Below, piece after piece: positions 62,401 to 64,000 of a DNA stretch of 64,000 bases. The notes under the pieces were generated by a model. That model did not search any database. It was given only the letters and a program-made list of their open reading frames with translations, and had not been told where the DNA came from. Position 1 is the first letter of the stretch. The number at the start of each line of letters is the position of its first letter. Source of the stretch: Mactromeris polynyma (taxonomy: Eukaryota; Mollusca; Bivalvia; Venerida; Mactridae); contig JASFXZ010000015.1 in NCBI GenBank assembly GCA_032209605.1, forward strand, positions 1,240,001-1,304,000. The letters are read 5' to 3'. The position numbers and the translations under genes are program-made.

Positions 62401-63029
62401 TCTCTTGAATGTCACAGGCAAAGGTTACTATATTTAATGCAAAGATCAATCAAGGGACTGAAGGTCCTGTGAGACGCTTCCAAGGCATATTTTCCATATT
62501 ATCGTATCATAAATTAATATGTGAAACTCATTCGCTAAAAATGACACATATAATCCAGAAAAGCTATTTATATCAAGACTCCCGCCATTCCATAATTAAT
62601 ATATCCCTGACAAATCAGCCATTATACTCATCAAATCTATAATAAAATCAGAGGACTTTACATGAACTATTTTCTTGAGACGATAATATGGCGGTAACTT
62701 CAAGTAGACCATCCTGTTGACGATGATAGCAATGAGACGCTAAAGCGCCTCAAAAACTAAAGACATGAAATTATAAACCCAGATTAATTCAATACAAAAT
62801 TTGAATAAAATTTAACAAAGTTACAAAATTATTCAAGGATTCAAACATTGAGAGGAAGTGGGTGTGGCACTCGTAAACTTACCCCAAAATTCCAGTAATT
62901 CATGTCTTTCTCCGGGTCCGAATTATTCCAAATATTTTTTCCGTACAAGTCATTCAGACTGCGAGAATATTGTCTCTGTTTAAGGAAATGATTATGACGT
63001 TCCGTGTGATTCCTCGGTCTATTCATCAT
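19287..63029 (-). CDS. TJP1: ZO-1/TJP tight-junction scaffold protein, complete 34-exon coding sequence
   Basis: This gene encodes a membrane-associated guanylate-kinase scaffold that in other animals links junctional membrane proteins to actin at cell contacts. Coding exons run from 62883-63029 (first) to 19287-19390 (last); each is listed separately. They sum to 4,899 nt, 1,632 residues plus stop, with matching phase at every junction. Approximate residues: PDZ1 55-145, PDZ2 158-240, PDZ3 385-470, SH3 478-545, guanylate-kinase-like 600-780, proline/glutamine-rich disordered tail 800-1480, ZU5 1485-1632. Hallmarks are [17 protein letters not shown] (PDZ1), [10 protein letters not shown] (SH3), [11 protein letters not shown] and [13 protein letters not shown] (GUK), [20 protein letters not shown] (GUK), CGPHGLKF and terminal VSVLVDHF (ZU5). 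The length is close to vertebrate ZO-1. The GUK P-loop is degenerate as in ZO-1 relatives, so kinase activity is not expected. Family assignment is very secure; orthology to TJP1 versus TJP2/3 is not meaningful outside vertebrates. Confidence 0.96.
19620..19870 (+). repeat. Bivalve-type dispersed repeat
   Basis: Blocks GTCCGAGTTATTATGCCCAT, GACCAAATTTAATGATGATT and GGGCGCCGTCCGCCGCC are, from memory, typical of a second common bivalve repeat. It lies in the last TJP intron. Confidence 0.5.
19955..20092 (-). mobile_element. SINE-like repeat immediately after TJP exon 33
   Basis: The minus strand reads CCTTAGGCCATCGAGATGCG, AGTTTGAGCCCC (B-box-like) and ends with GTACTGGTTAGTATCCAGG, the tail motif of the other SINE-like copies. 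It starts within a few bases of the exon 33 donor. Confidence 0.5.
20095..20238 (-). CDS. TJP1: TJP exon 33, ZU5 domain
   Basis: It encodes [36 protein letters not shown] and [11 protein letters not shown]. It follows human [21 protein letters not shown], then an [10 protein letters not shown] stretch that I recall from invertebrate ZU5. The donor GTAAAT abuts a SINE-like repeat. Confidence 0.97.
20682..20829. mobile_element. CAGTCGGACCTCGTT-family MITE, 148 bp
   Basis: The ends CAGTCGGACCTCGTTCATT and AACGAGGTCCGACTG are inverted repeats flanked by TA; the interior has CATCGGGTCCGAAATTTTAT. Confidence 0.75.
20916..21127 (-). CDS. TJP1: TJP exon 32, ZU5 domain
   Basis: It encodes [40 protein letters not shown] and [19 protein letters not shown], near-identical to human ZU5 ([40 protein letters not shown]). 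Donor G|GTACGT, phase 1. Confidence 0.98.
21810..22625 (+). repeat. Pyrimidine-rich element, about 100-bp tandem units between inverted ends
   Basis: Units of GAGTTCTCTCCCTTTATCCC TTCTATA and CCTTTCTAGAGTTCTCTTCC recur every ~100 bp, about five times. Near 22549-22617 the motif turns over (GAAGGGATGAAGGGAGAGAA), so the ends form an inverted repeat (ACAGGAGATTGTCAC/ACAGTAGATTGCCAGG). A short relative is at 2240-2300. Confidence 0.8.
23158..23382 (-). CDS. TJP1: TJP exon 31, acidic exon built on repeat motifs
   Basis: It encodes [20 protein letters not shown] to [15 protein letters not shown], acidic and glutamine/serine-rich. The DNA contains three CCAATCA motifs (coding NQS, AQSN, SQS) and three CACATG/CATGTG motifs, the same words that fill surrounding non-coding repeats. 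Donor GG|GTAAGG, phase 2 both sides. Confidence 0.88.
23860..24048 (-). CDS. TJP1: TJP exon 30
   Basis: It encodes [20 protein letters not shown] through [20 protein letters not shown], low-complexity. Acceptor TTTCAG, donor GTAATA, phase 2 both sides. Confidence 0.87.
24358..25235 (+). repeat. 21-bp minisatellite, about 41 copies
   Basis: Unit GATATTGATGATGATGAGGGT with variants lies in the TJP intron between exons 29 and 30. Since 21 is divisible by 3, several frames stay open for over 200 codons, but these are artefacts. Confidence 0.95.
26924..27100 (-). CDS. TJP1: TJP exon 29
   Basis: It encodes [20 protein letters not shown] and [17 protein letters not shown], serine/lysine-rich. Acceptor TTCCAG, donor GTAAAT, phase 2 both sides. 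Confidence 0.87.
28085..28335 (+). repeat. Degenerate ~43-bp tandem repeat
   Basis: About six units of ATCAATTTAGTGTTGTTTAG CCT with varying linkers, just downstream of TJP exon 28. Confidence 0.7.
28415..28456 (-). CDS. TJP1: TJP exon 28, 42-nt cassette-like exon
   Basis: It encodes [13 protein letters not shown] between TTCTAG and GTGAGA, phase 2 on both sides. Short and symmetric, so a likely cassette exon; called from splice sites and phase fit. Confidence 0.75.
29389..29462 (+). repeat. ATCA microsatellite
   Basis: About 18 perfect ATCA units. Confidence 0.97.
30205..30561 (-). CDS. TJP1: TJP exon 27, longest exon
   Basis: This 357-nt exon encodes [20 protein letters not shown] through [20 protein letters not shown] and ADRP. 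It contains [17 protein letters not shown] and a charged [13 protein letters not shown] helix-like stretch. Phase 2 both sides; donor GTGAGA. Confidence 0.9.
30707..30895. mobile_element. CAGTCAAACCTG-family MITE, 189 bp
   Basis: Terminal inverted repeats CAGTCAAACCTGTG / CAGGTTTGACTG are flanked by TA on both sides. The interior repeats AAAGACCACC words. It is inverted relative to the copies at 44.5 and 48.0 kb. Confidence 0.8.
31121..31357 (-). CDS. TJP1: TJP exon 26, proline-rich segment
   Basis: It encodes [20 protein letters not shown] and [30 protein letters not shown] is a class-type SH3 ligand candidate. The donor is GTTTGT; phase 2 both sides. Confidence 0.88.
32161..32375 (+). repeat. 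41-bp tandem array with CAGCCAATCA core
   Basis: Units start at 32161, 32202, 32243, 32284, 32324 and 32364, each CAGCCAATCATTATCAAGAT AACAAAGACATTAAAAATTA-like. Confidence 0.9.
33355..33435 (-). CDS. TJP1: TJP exon 25
   Basis: It encodes [20 protein letters not shown] and DLSAKF between TTTTAG and GTAAGT, phase 2 on both sides. It could be skipped with frame kept. Confidence 0.87.
33966..34144 (-). CDS. TJP1: TJP exon 24, with internal 10-residue duplication
   Basis: It encodes [20 protein letters not shown] through to two tandem copies [10 protein letters not shown] / [10 protein letters not shown]. The copies come from a 30-bp tandem duplication still nearly identical at DNA level. Phase 0 in, 2 out. 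Confidence 0.9.
34170..34450 (+). repeat. Dispersed repeat pieces, relative at 60.48 kb
   Basis: ATAATAATAAACTTTATTTA resembles 3' ends of retroposons. GGGAACGCCGCATGCACAAG, then CAATGCCTCCCCACACAGAC, recurs at 60486-60545. Confidence 0.5.
34500..34640 (-). mobile_element. SINE-like tail fragment
   Basis: It holds CACCTAACCAGTTTTTCCTGG and CTAACCAGTACTAAC, matching tails of the other copies; no tRNA head is seen. Confidence 0.4.
34770..34935 (-). CDS. TJP1: TJP exon 23, polyQ and polyproline segment
   Basis: It encodes [20 protein letters not shown], a histidine/glutamine stretch and [14 protein letters not shown]. The PPPPPP run is a candidate SH3/EVH1/profilin ligand. Acceptor TTGCAG, donor GTATGT, phase 0 out. 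Confidence 0.9.
35403..35568 (-). CDS. TJP1: TJP exon 22
   Basis: It encodes [20 protein letters not shown] and on to [14 protein letters not shown]. Phase 1 in, 2 out. Charged and aromatic-rich disorder like the YED/YEH-rich ZO-1 tail. Confidence 0.88.
35819..35864 (-). CDS. TJP1: TJP exon 21
   Basis: This 46-nt exon between TTTCAG and GTAAAA encodes [15 protein letters not shown], phase 1 out. The tyrosine-rich tail is not alignable by eye with vertebrates; it is supported by splice sites and phase. Confidence 0.85.
36404..36640 (-). CDS. TJP1: TJP exon 20, acidic post-GUK segment
   Basis: This 237-nt exon, phase 0 on both sides, encodes [20 protein letters not shown], an acidic [13 protein letters not shown] stretch and [15 protein letters not shown]. 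It corresponds to the acidic region after GUK in ZO-1. The symmetric phase would allow skipping. Acceptor TTTCAG, donor AAG|GTATAA. Confidence 0.93.
36967..37064 (-). CDS. TJP1: TJP exon 19, end of GUK-like domain
   Basis: It encodes [26 protein letters not shown] and IWMSEKK, aligning with human NDGWYGALKEAIQQQQNQLVWVSEGK, including the glutamine run. Phase 0 out. Confidence 0.96.
37469..37679 (-). CDS. TJP1: TJP exon 18, GUK-like domain
   Basis: It encodes [40 protein letters not shown] and on to FYQHLFT. Human has [26 protein letters not shown]. Donor G|GTAAGT, phase 1. Confidence 0.97.
38042..38124 (-). CDS. TJP1: TJP exon 17, GUK-like domain
   Basis: It encodes [20 protein letters not shown] and IKEIISR, matching human RSSGIIRLHTIKQIIDQ. 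Phase 1 in, 0 out. Confidence 0.95.
38701..38796 (-). CDS. TJP1: TJP exon 16, GUK-like domain
   Basis: It encodes [20 protein letters not shown] followed by [11 protein letters not shown] (human RPVTIFGPIADVAREKL). The nucleotide-binding GxxGxGK of true guanylate kinases is replaced by GPLADVAR, as in all ZO proteins, so this is a binding rather than catalytic module. Confidence 0.97.
38978..39028 (-). CDS. TJP1: TJP exon 15, start of guanylate-kinase-like domain
   Basis: It encodes [16 protein letters not shown], almost identical to the invariant [13 protein letters not shown] of ZO proteins. Acceptor TTTCAG, donor GTAAGT, phase 1 both sides. Confidence 0.96.
40401..40470. mobile_element. 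CAGTCAAACCTG-family MITE, truncated
   Basis: It retains ACCACCTGTAAACAAAGACC through CAGGTTAGACTGT; the left end is missing. Confidence 0.65.
41371..41382 (-). CDS. TJP1: TJP exon 14, 12-nt microexon
   Basis: CTGACCCCACTG is flanked by TTTAG and GTAAGA, in phase 1 on both sides. It adds four codons, giving VIF-SDPT-AHLQTKF, which resembles human DLSAQPVQTKF. Skipping it keeps the frame (VIF-S-HLQTKF), so it is probably alternative. It is supported by splice sites, phase and fit, not by transcript data. Confidence 0.7.
41873..42021 (-). CDS. TJP1: TJP exon 13, SH3-GUK hinge
   Basis: It encodes [20 protein letters not shown], then a basic serine-rich stretch ([20 protein letters not shown]). 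This corresponds to the U5 hinge of ZO proteins (human RAEQLASVQ...SKRNLRKSREDL). Donor T|GTATGT, phase 1. Confidence 0.95.
42080..42360 (+). repeat. Dispersed repeat, empty-site copy
   Basis: It shares ordered blocks with 44370-44770: AACTTGTTTTTC, GATAATTGTTACATA-like, GGTAGTACAGA, CAAACACTCAAAACCACC-like and GGTTCTGGAAATA. It lacks the MITE present in the other copy. A 77-codon frame here is not a gene. Confidence 0.65.
42476..42610. mobile_element. CAGTCGGACCTC-family MITE, degenerate
   Basis: It contains ACATCCGGACCTCATTAATTC and TTCGGACCCCGACGAGTTAC, recognisable but decayed. Confidence 0.45.
42696..42918 (-). CDS. TJP1: TJP exon 12, SH3 domain
   Basis: It encodes nearly the whole SH3: [42 protein letters not shown] and GIIPNKN, each matching human ZO-1 at the same place. 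Phase 1 in, 2 out. The exon is preceded by TTTCAG. Confidence 0.97.
43428..43530 (-). CDS. TJP1: TJP exon 11, end of PDZ3
   Basis: It encodes [20 protein letters not shown] and [14 protein letters not shown], matching human IIREEAVLFLLDLPKGEEVTI. Donor G|GTGAGT, phase 1. Confidence 0.96.
44064..44250 (-). CDS. TJP1: TJP exon 10, PDZ3
   Basis: It encodes [20 protein letters not shown], then [20 protein letters not shown] and [22 protein letters not shown] is the peptide-binding loop; human has [18 protein letters not shown]. Phase 2 in, 0 out. Confidence 0.97.
44370..44770 (+). repeat. Dispersed repeat interrupted by MITE
   Basis: Same repeat as at 42.08-42.36 kb, split by the 188-bp MITE at 44487-44674. 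Confidence 0.65.
44487..44674. mobile_element. CAGTCAAACCTG-family MITE, 188 bp, with visible empty site elsewhere
   Basis: It has CAGTCAAACCTG / CAGGTTTGACTG ends and TA duplicates at 44485-44486 and 44675-44676. The host sequence is a copy of the repeat at 42.08-42.36 kb, which keeps the unoccupied site (caatataggtagtac). Confidence 0.85.
44963..45036. repeat. Long hairpin, 33-bp stem
   Basis: Arms 44963-44995 and 45004-45036 are separated by 8 nt. 30 of 33 positions are complementary, and read as plus-strand RNA the other three are G:U wobbles, so the stem is unbroken. It lies in the TJP intron between exons 9 and 10. Confidence 0.85.
45469..45610 (-). CDS. TJP1: TJP exon 9, PDZ2-PDZ3 linker
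   Basis: It encodes [20 protein letters not shown] and ends LLRRHHEE. SxxSP and YYSDRED elements suggest phosphorylation-prone disorder. Acceptor TTACAG, donor GTATGT, phase 2 out. Confidence 0.93.
45669..45849. mobile_element. CAGTAAAACCTC-family MITE, full copy
   Basis: It starts TACAGTAAAACCTCATAATA and contains GGACCCTTGAAAACTGGTCT and TATTGAGGTGGTCTTAATAT, ending near GAGTTTTAATGTA. It lies in the TJP intron between exons 8 and 9. Confidence 0.65.
46169..46408 (-). CDS. TJP1: TJP exon 8, PDZ2-PDZ3 linker
   Basis: This 240-nt exon encodes a low-complexity tyrosine- and proline-rich linker containing [20 protein letters not shown] and [11 protein letters not shown]. The PPRPPLP stretch is a possible SH3 ligand. 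Acceptor TTCCAG, donor A|GTGAGT, phase 1 both sides, so it could be skipped without loss of frame. Confidence 0.93.
47279..47402 (-). CDS. TJP1: TJP exon 7, end of PDZ2
   Basis: It encodes [20 protein letters not shown] and [20 protein letters not shown], matching human MSLTDAKTLIERSKGKLKMVV. A charged tail leads into the linker. Donor G|GTAAGA, phase 1. Confidence 0.95.
47736..47839 (-). CDS. TJP1: TJP exon 6, PDZ2 core
   Basis: It encodes [20 protein letters not shown] and [15 protein letters not shown], aligning with human EYGLRLASHIFVKEISQDSL. PDZ2 mediates ZO dimerisation and connexin binding in vertebrates. Phase 1 in, 0 out. Confidence 0.96.
48003..48191. mobile_element. CAGTCAAACCTG-family MITE, 189 bp
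   Basis: Almost identical to the copy at 44487 in the same orientation, TA-flanked, within the TJP intron between exons 5 and 6. High similarity suggests recent activity. Confidence 0.8.
48351..48441 (-). CDS. TJP1: TJP exon 5, PDZ1-PDZ2 linker and PDZ2 start
   Basis: It encodes [20 protein letters not shown] and [10 protein letters not shown]. The basic VVRRRIV segment ends PDZ1; the rest is the first strand of PDZ2. Donor G|GTAAAA, phase 1 out. The linker is far shorter than in vertebrate ZO-1, which has a long SR-rich insert here. Confidence 0.93.
48770..49127 (-). mobile_element. tRNA-derived SINE-like element, interrupted by a MITE
   Basis: The head at 49127-49053 reads AAGCTCAGTCGGTAATACAC ... 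GGTTCAAATCC; the tail near 48795-48838 holds CCAGTGTTCCTGG and ACCAACCAGTGCC. The 131-bp MITE at 48841 splits it. Confidence 0.6.
48841..48971. mobile_element. CAGTAAAACCTC-family MITE, short copy inside a SINE
   Basis: Its 131 bp run from CAGTAAAATCTCAATAATAA to GAGAGGTTTTACAG, flanked by TA on both sides. The flanks are SINE-like sequence, so this MITE inserted into the SINE. Confidence 0.7.
49243..49345 (-). CDS. TJP1: TJP exon 4, end of PDZ1
   Basis: It encodes [20 protein letters not shown] through STVHL, equivalent to human NDRVAMVNGVSMDNVEHA. Acceptor TTTCAG, donor GTATGT, phase 0 out. Confidence 0.96.
49428..49499 (+). tRNA. tRNA-like sequence, anticodon GGC (Ala-like), probably a pseudo-tRNA or SINE head
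   Basis: Its 72 nt have a perfect anticodon stem (ACGGA/TCCGT) with loop CCGGCAA, a T arm CTGGG-TTCGATT-CCCGG and a D arm with GTGTAGTGGTTAGC. However, the acceptor stem GTCACTG/TAGCGCC has two mismatches, and position 33 is C instead of the near-universal U. It is intronic to TJP on the opposite strand. Likely a tRNA-derived repeat. Confidence 0.5.
49829..49953 (-). CDS. TJP1: TJP exon 3, PDZ1 core
   Basis: It encodes [20 protein letters not shown] through AGPAEGKL, with acceptor TTACAG and donor GTAAGT (phase 2 out). The GFGF carboxylate-binding loop is intact, so PDZ1 should bind C-terminal peptides; claudins are the ligands in vertebrates. Confidence 0.97.
50577..50624 (-). CDS. TJP1: TJP exon 2, start of PDZ1
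   Basis: The exon lies between CTTTCAG and GTATGT and encodes [16 protein letters not shown] in phase 0. It matches the first beta strand of ZO-1 PDZ1 (human WEQHTVTLHR). It is the shared acceptor for the three candidate first exons. Confidence 0.93.
50745..50905 (-). repeat. Dispersed repeat, inverted partner of 4.3 kb
   Basis: It contains TTTTGAGTCCCTGACTCCCT, CTAGGGACTCCC and CCTAGCTGAAAATCCTAGGG, the reverse complement of the blocks at 4265-4500. Confidence 0.65.
51475..51605 (+). repeat. Polypurine tract
   Basis: About 120 nt nearly all A/G with GAAGGAAAAA words; could form triplex DNA. In TJP intron. Confidence 0.75.
52420..52585 (-). mobile_element. Degenerate SINE-like element
   Basis: The minus strand reads GATGACCCAGTGGTTAAGGT and GCGGGTTTGACTCCC, A- and B-box-like. 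A 104-codon plus-strand frame over it is not convincing. Confidence 0.4.
52918..52962 (-). CDS. TJP1: TJP alternative first coding exon C (15 residues)
   Basis: ATG at 52962 opens [15 protein letters not shown] and meets a strong donor AAG|GTAAGA in phase 0, directly compatible with the PDZ1 exon about 2.3 kb downstream. It is short, so chance is possible, but the ATG, open frame, strong donor and correct phase coincide. It would give the shortest N-terminus (1,598 residues in all). Confidence 0.45.
56862..57360 (+). repeat. 20-bp minisatellite, about 23 copies, variant units
   Basis: Main unit GAGCAGAGCTGAGCCAATCA alternates with variant GAGCCGAGCCGATCCAATCA and hybrids. GC-richer than flanks. 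It lies in the large 5' intron between candidate first exons B and C. Confidence 0.95.
58097..58168 (-). CDS. TJP1: TJP alternative first coding exon B (24 residues)
   Basis: ATG at 58168 opens [20 protein letters not shown] and four more residues, ending GAACAG|GTTGGC in phase 0. No acceptor AG lies just upstream, so it reads as a first exon. The donor is weaker than its neighbours. Using it instead of exon A would give a 1,607-residue protein. The segment FGLKLGVKL is oddly like a PDZ carboxylate-binding loop, which may be chance. Confidence 0.5.
59831..59976. mobile_element. CAGTAAAACCTC-family MITE
   Basis: It begins TACAGTAAAACCCCAATAAT, contains CTTGAAAACTGGTCTTGCTA and ends with GTGAGGTTTTACT. 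Confidence 0.6.
60481..60560 (+). repeat. Copy of the 34.37-kb repeat
   Basis: GGGAACGCCACATACATAAG and CCTCTCCACACAGACCTCC match 34376-34425 with few changes. Confidence 0.5.
61303..61492. mobile_element. CAGTAAAACCTC-family MITE, degenerate
   Basis: It contains AACTCAATAATAATACCACC, AAAACTGGTCTTCTTATTGA and AATATTGAGGTGGTCTTTGA; the ends have decayed. Confidence 0.5.
62883..63029 (-). CDS. TJP1: TJP alternative first coding exon A (49 residues)
   Basis: The ATG at 63029 (ATG ATG pair) opens 49 codons starting [20 protein letters not shown] and ending YWNFG. A strong donor (GGG|GTAAGT) follows in phase 0, which fits the phase-0 acceptor of the PDZ1 exon at 50624. The peptide is basic and polar with no domain I recognise. 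It could instead be an internal exon of a longer 5' end beyond the window. The splice junction is inferred, not observed. Confidence 0.6.
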
Positions 63030-63505
63030 TACGTTCCTGGGTCACAGTCGACCAATATTCTATCATAAGATTTATGAATCACTCAAACAAGCTATGACCG
63101 AAATCTCGGTATTCTGATAAATGGTCAATAATTGTTCCTCTATATTACACTATTGAATAGTATTGTATATATTTAGTAGTCACATAAGAATTAACAAACA
63201 TCTATAAGTGTACGGTACAAACACTGAAAGCCTAGTAAGAAAAGTGGATTAAAAATACCGTAAAATCAATCAAATTTGAGAAGATGTTGATTTCCACTGA
63301 TTTTACCTAAAAGATTCAAATCAAAGCCAGTATGACACTACAGTTCAACGACCTCCGATCGACCCTCCATTGAGCAGCAACCTCTCTTTAACAAGTCAAG
63401 TCAAGAAAATTTATGTAGAAGTTTTTTCAACCTCTCCTTAACAACAGTATAAACTTTTCCTGCGGTAAGATTCTACTGTCAATTTTATCTCCCTATAGCA
63501 ATACA

Positions 63506-63577
63506 AGGGTTCAACGCAAGACTATCGTAACTCCTATGTATTTATATAAGAGTTACGATAGTCTTGCACTGAACACT
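63506..63577. repeat. Long hairpin related to the one at 44.96 kb
   Basis: The left arm contains TCAACGCAAGACTATCGTAA and the right arm its reverse complement (TTACGATAGTCTTGC), around an AT loop. Both hairpins share the core ACGCAA.ACT.T.GTAACTCCTAT. Confidence 0.8.
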
Positions 63578-63712
63578 CGAATACATCTCTCAAAATCAGC
63601 CAACACTTTGCATTTCCCGAAATATGCTGCTCTAAAGAGGTTGTTCTGTAATTATTCAAAAAAGACTCCAAATTTCCCATTGACAGTATTCGTGACAAAA
63701 AAATTCACACTA

Positions 63713-63892
63713 CAGTCGGACCTCATTCATTCAAATTCATCGGGTCCAAAATTTAATTTTTCCAATAACTCATGGTTTCCAATAGCCAATTTCAGTTTGA
63801 CATGCCTAAGAAGATACATCGGGACCTGATATTTATTTCGGACGATACCGATTATTCTGATAGAACGTTGTCGAATAAACAAGGTCCGACCG
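63713..63892. mobile_element. CAGTCGGACCTC-family MITE, 180 bp
   Basis: The ends CAGTCGGACCTCATTCATT and AACAAGGTCCGACCG are TA-flanked; it shares CATCGGGTCC and TGGTTTCCAATAGCC with the copy at 20.7 kb. Confidence 0.75.
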
Positions 63893-64000
63893 TATTGAAA
63901 TTTCAAACATCAAATATACCACATATAATAAATCTTCAATTCAACTTAATTTACAGAACTTATAAGACACACTTATACTTTTATCCCAAAATCCAAAAAC

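Larger units (their letters stand above)
52963..62882 (-). other. Large 5' introns of TJP
   Basis: Apart from exon B, the 20-bp array and MITEs, I see no supportable gene. Frames at 54536-54826, 60028-60285 and 61619-61972 lack support. Promoters for exons B and C should lie just upstream of 58168 and 52962, but no core element is clear. Confidence 0.4.

Overview
The window is animal nuclear DNA: AT-rich, split genes with GT-AG introns, long repeat-filled introns, no prokaryotic layout. Two dispersed repeats look molluscan, most likely bivalve: one near 12.48-13.04 kb carries the phrases AAGAGGGCCATGAT and CCCCTGGCGGCCATG, another lies at 19.62-19.87 kb. I recall these phrases from bivalve genomes; no database was consulted.

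The dominant gene is a complete coding sequence for a tight-junction / zonula-occludens scaffold (ZO-1, TJP1; polychaetoid type) on the minus strand, from 63,029 down to a stop codon at 19,287-19,289. I placed 34 coding exons by splice sites and reading phase. Their lengths sum to 4,899 nt (1,632 residues plus stop), every junction keeps frame, and the domain order is PDZ1-PDZ2-PDZ3-SH3-GUK-disordered tail-ZU5. Two further ATG exons at 58.1 and 52.9 kb also end in phase 0 and could replace the first exon, so three alternative N-termini are plausible. A 12-nt microexon sits between the SH3 and GUK parts.

To the left (3,990-5,741, minus strand) is a small three-exon gene for a 121-residue protein I do not recognise. 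It lies head to head with a possible two-exon plus-strand unit (6.4-7.48 kb) holding a 123-codon ORF of unknown nature. Between 7.5 and 19.3 kb I see only repeats, a dead transposase fragment and possible 3' UTR of the scaffold gene.

The non-coding part is rich in repeats: three families of TA-flanked miniature inverted-repeat elements, one of which sits in a dispersed repeat whose empty counterpart also lies in the window; tRNA-derived SINE-like copies; two related long RNA-like hairpins; minisatellites of 20, 21, 37, 41, about 100 and 128 bp; and a recurring GCCAATCA core that appears in several unrelated arrays and also in one coding exon of the scaffold gene.
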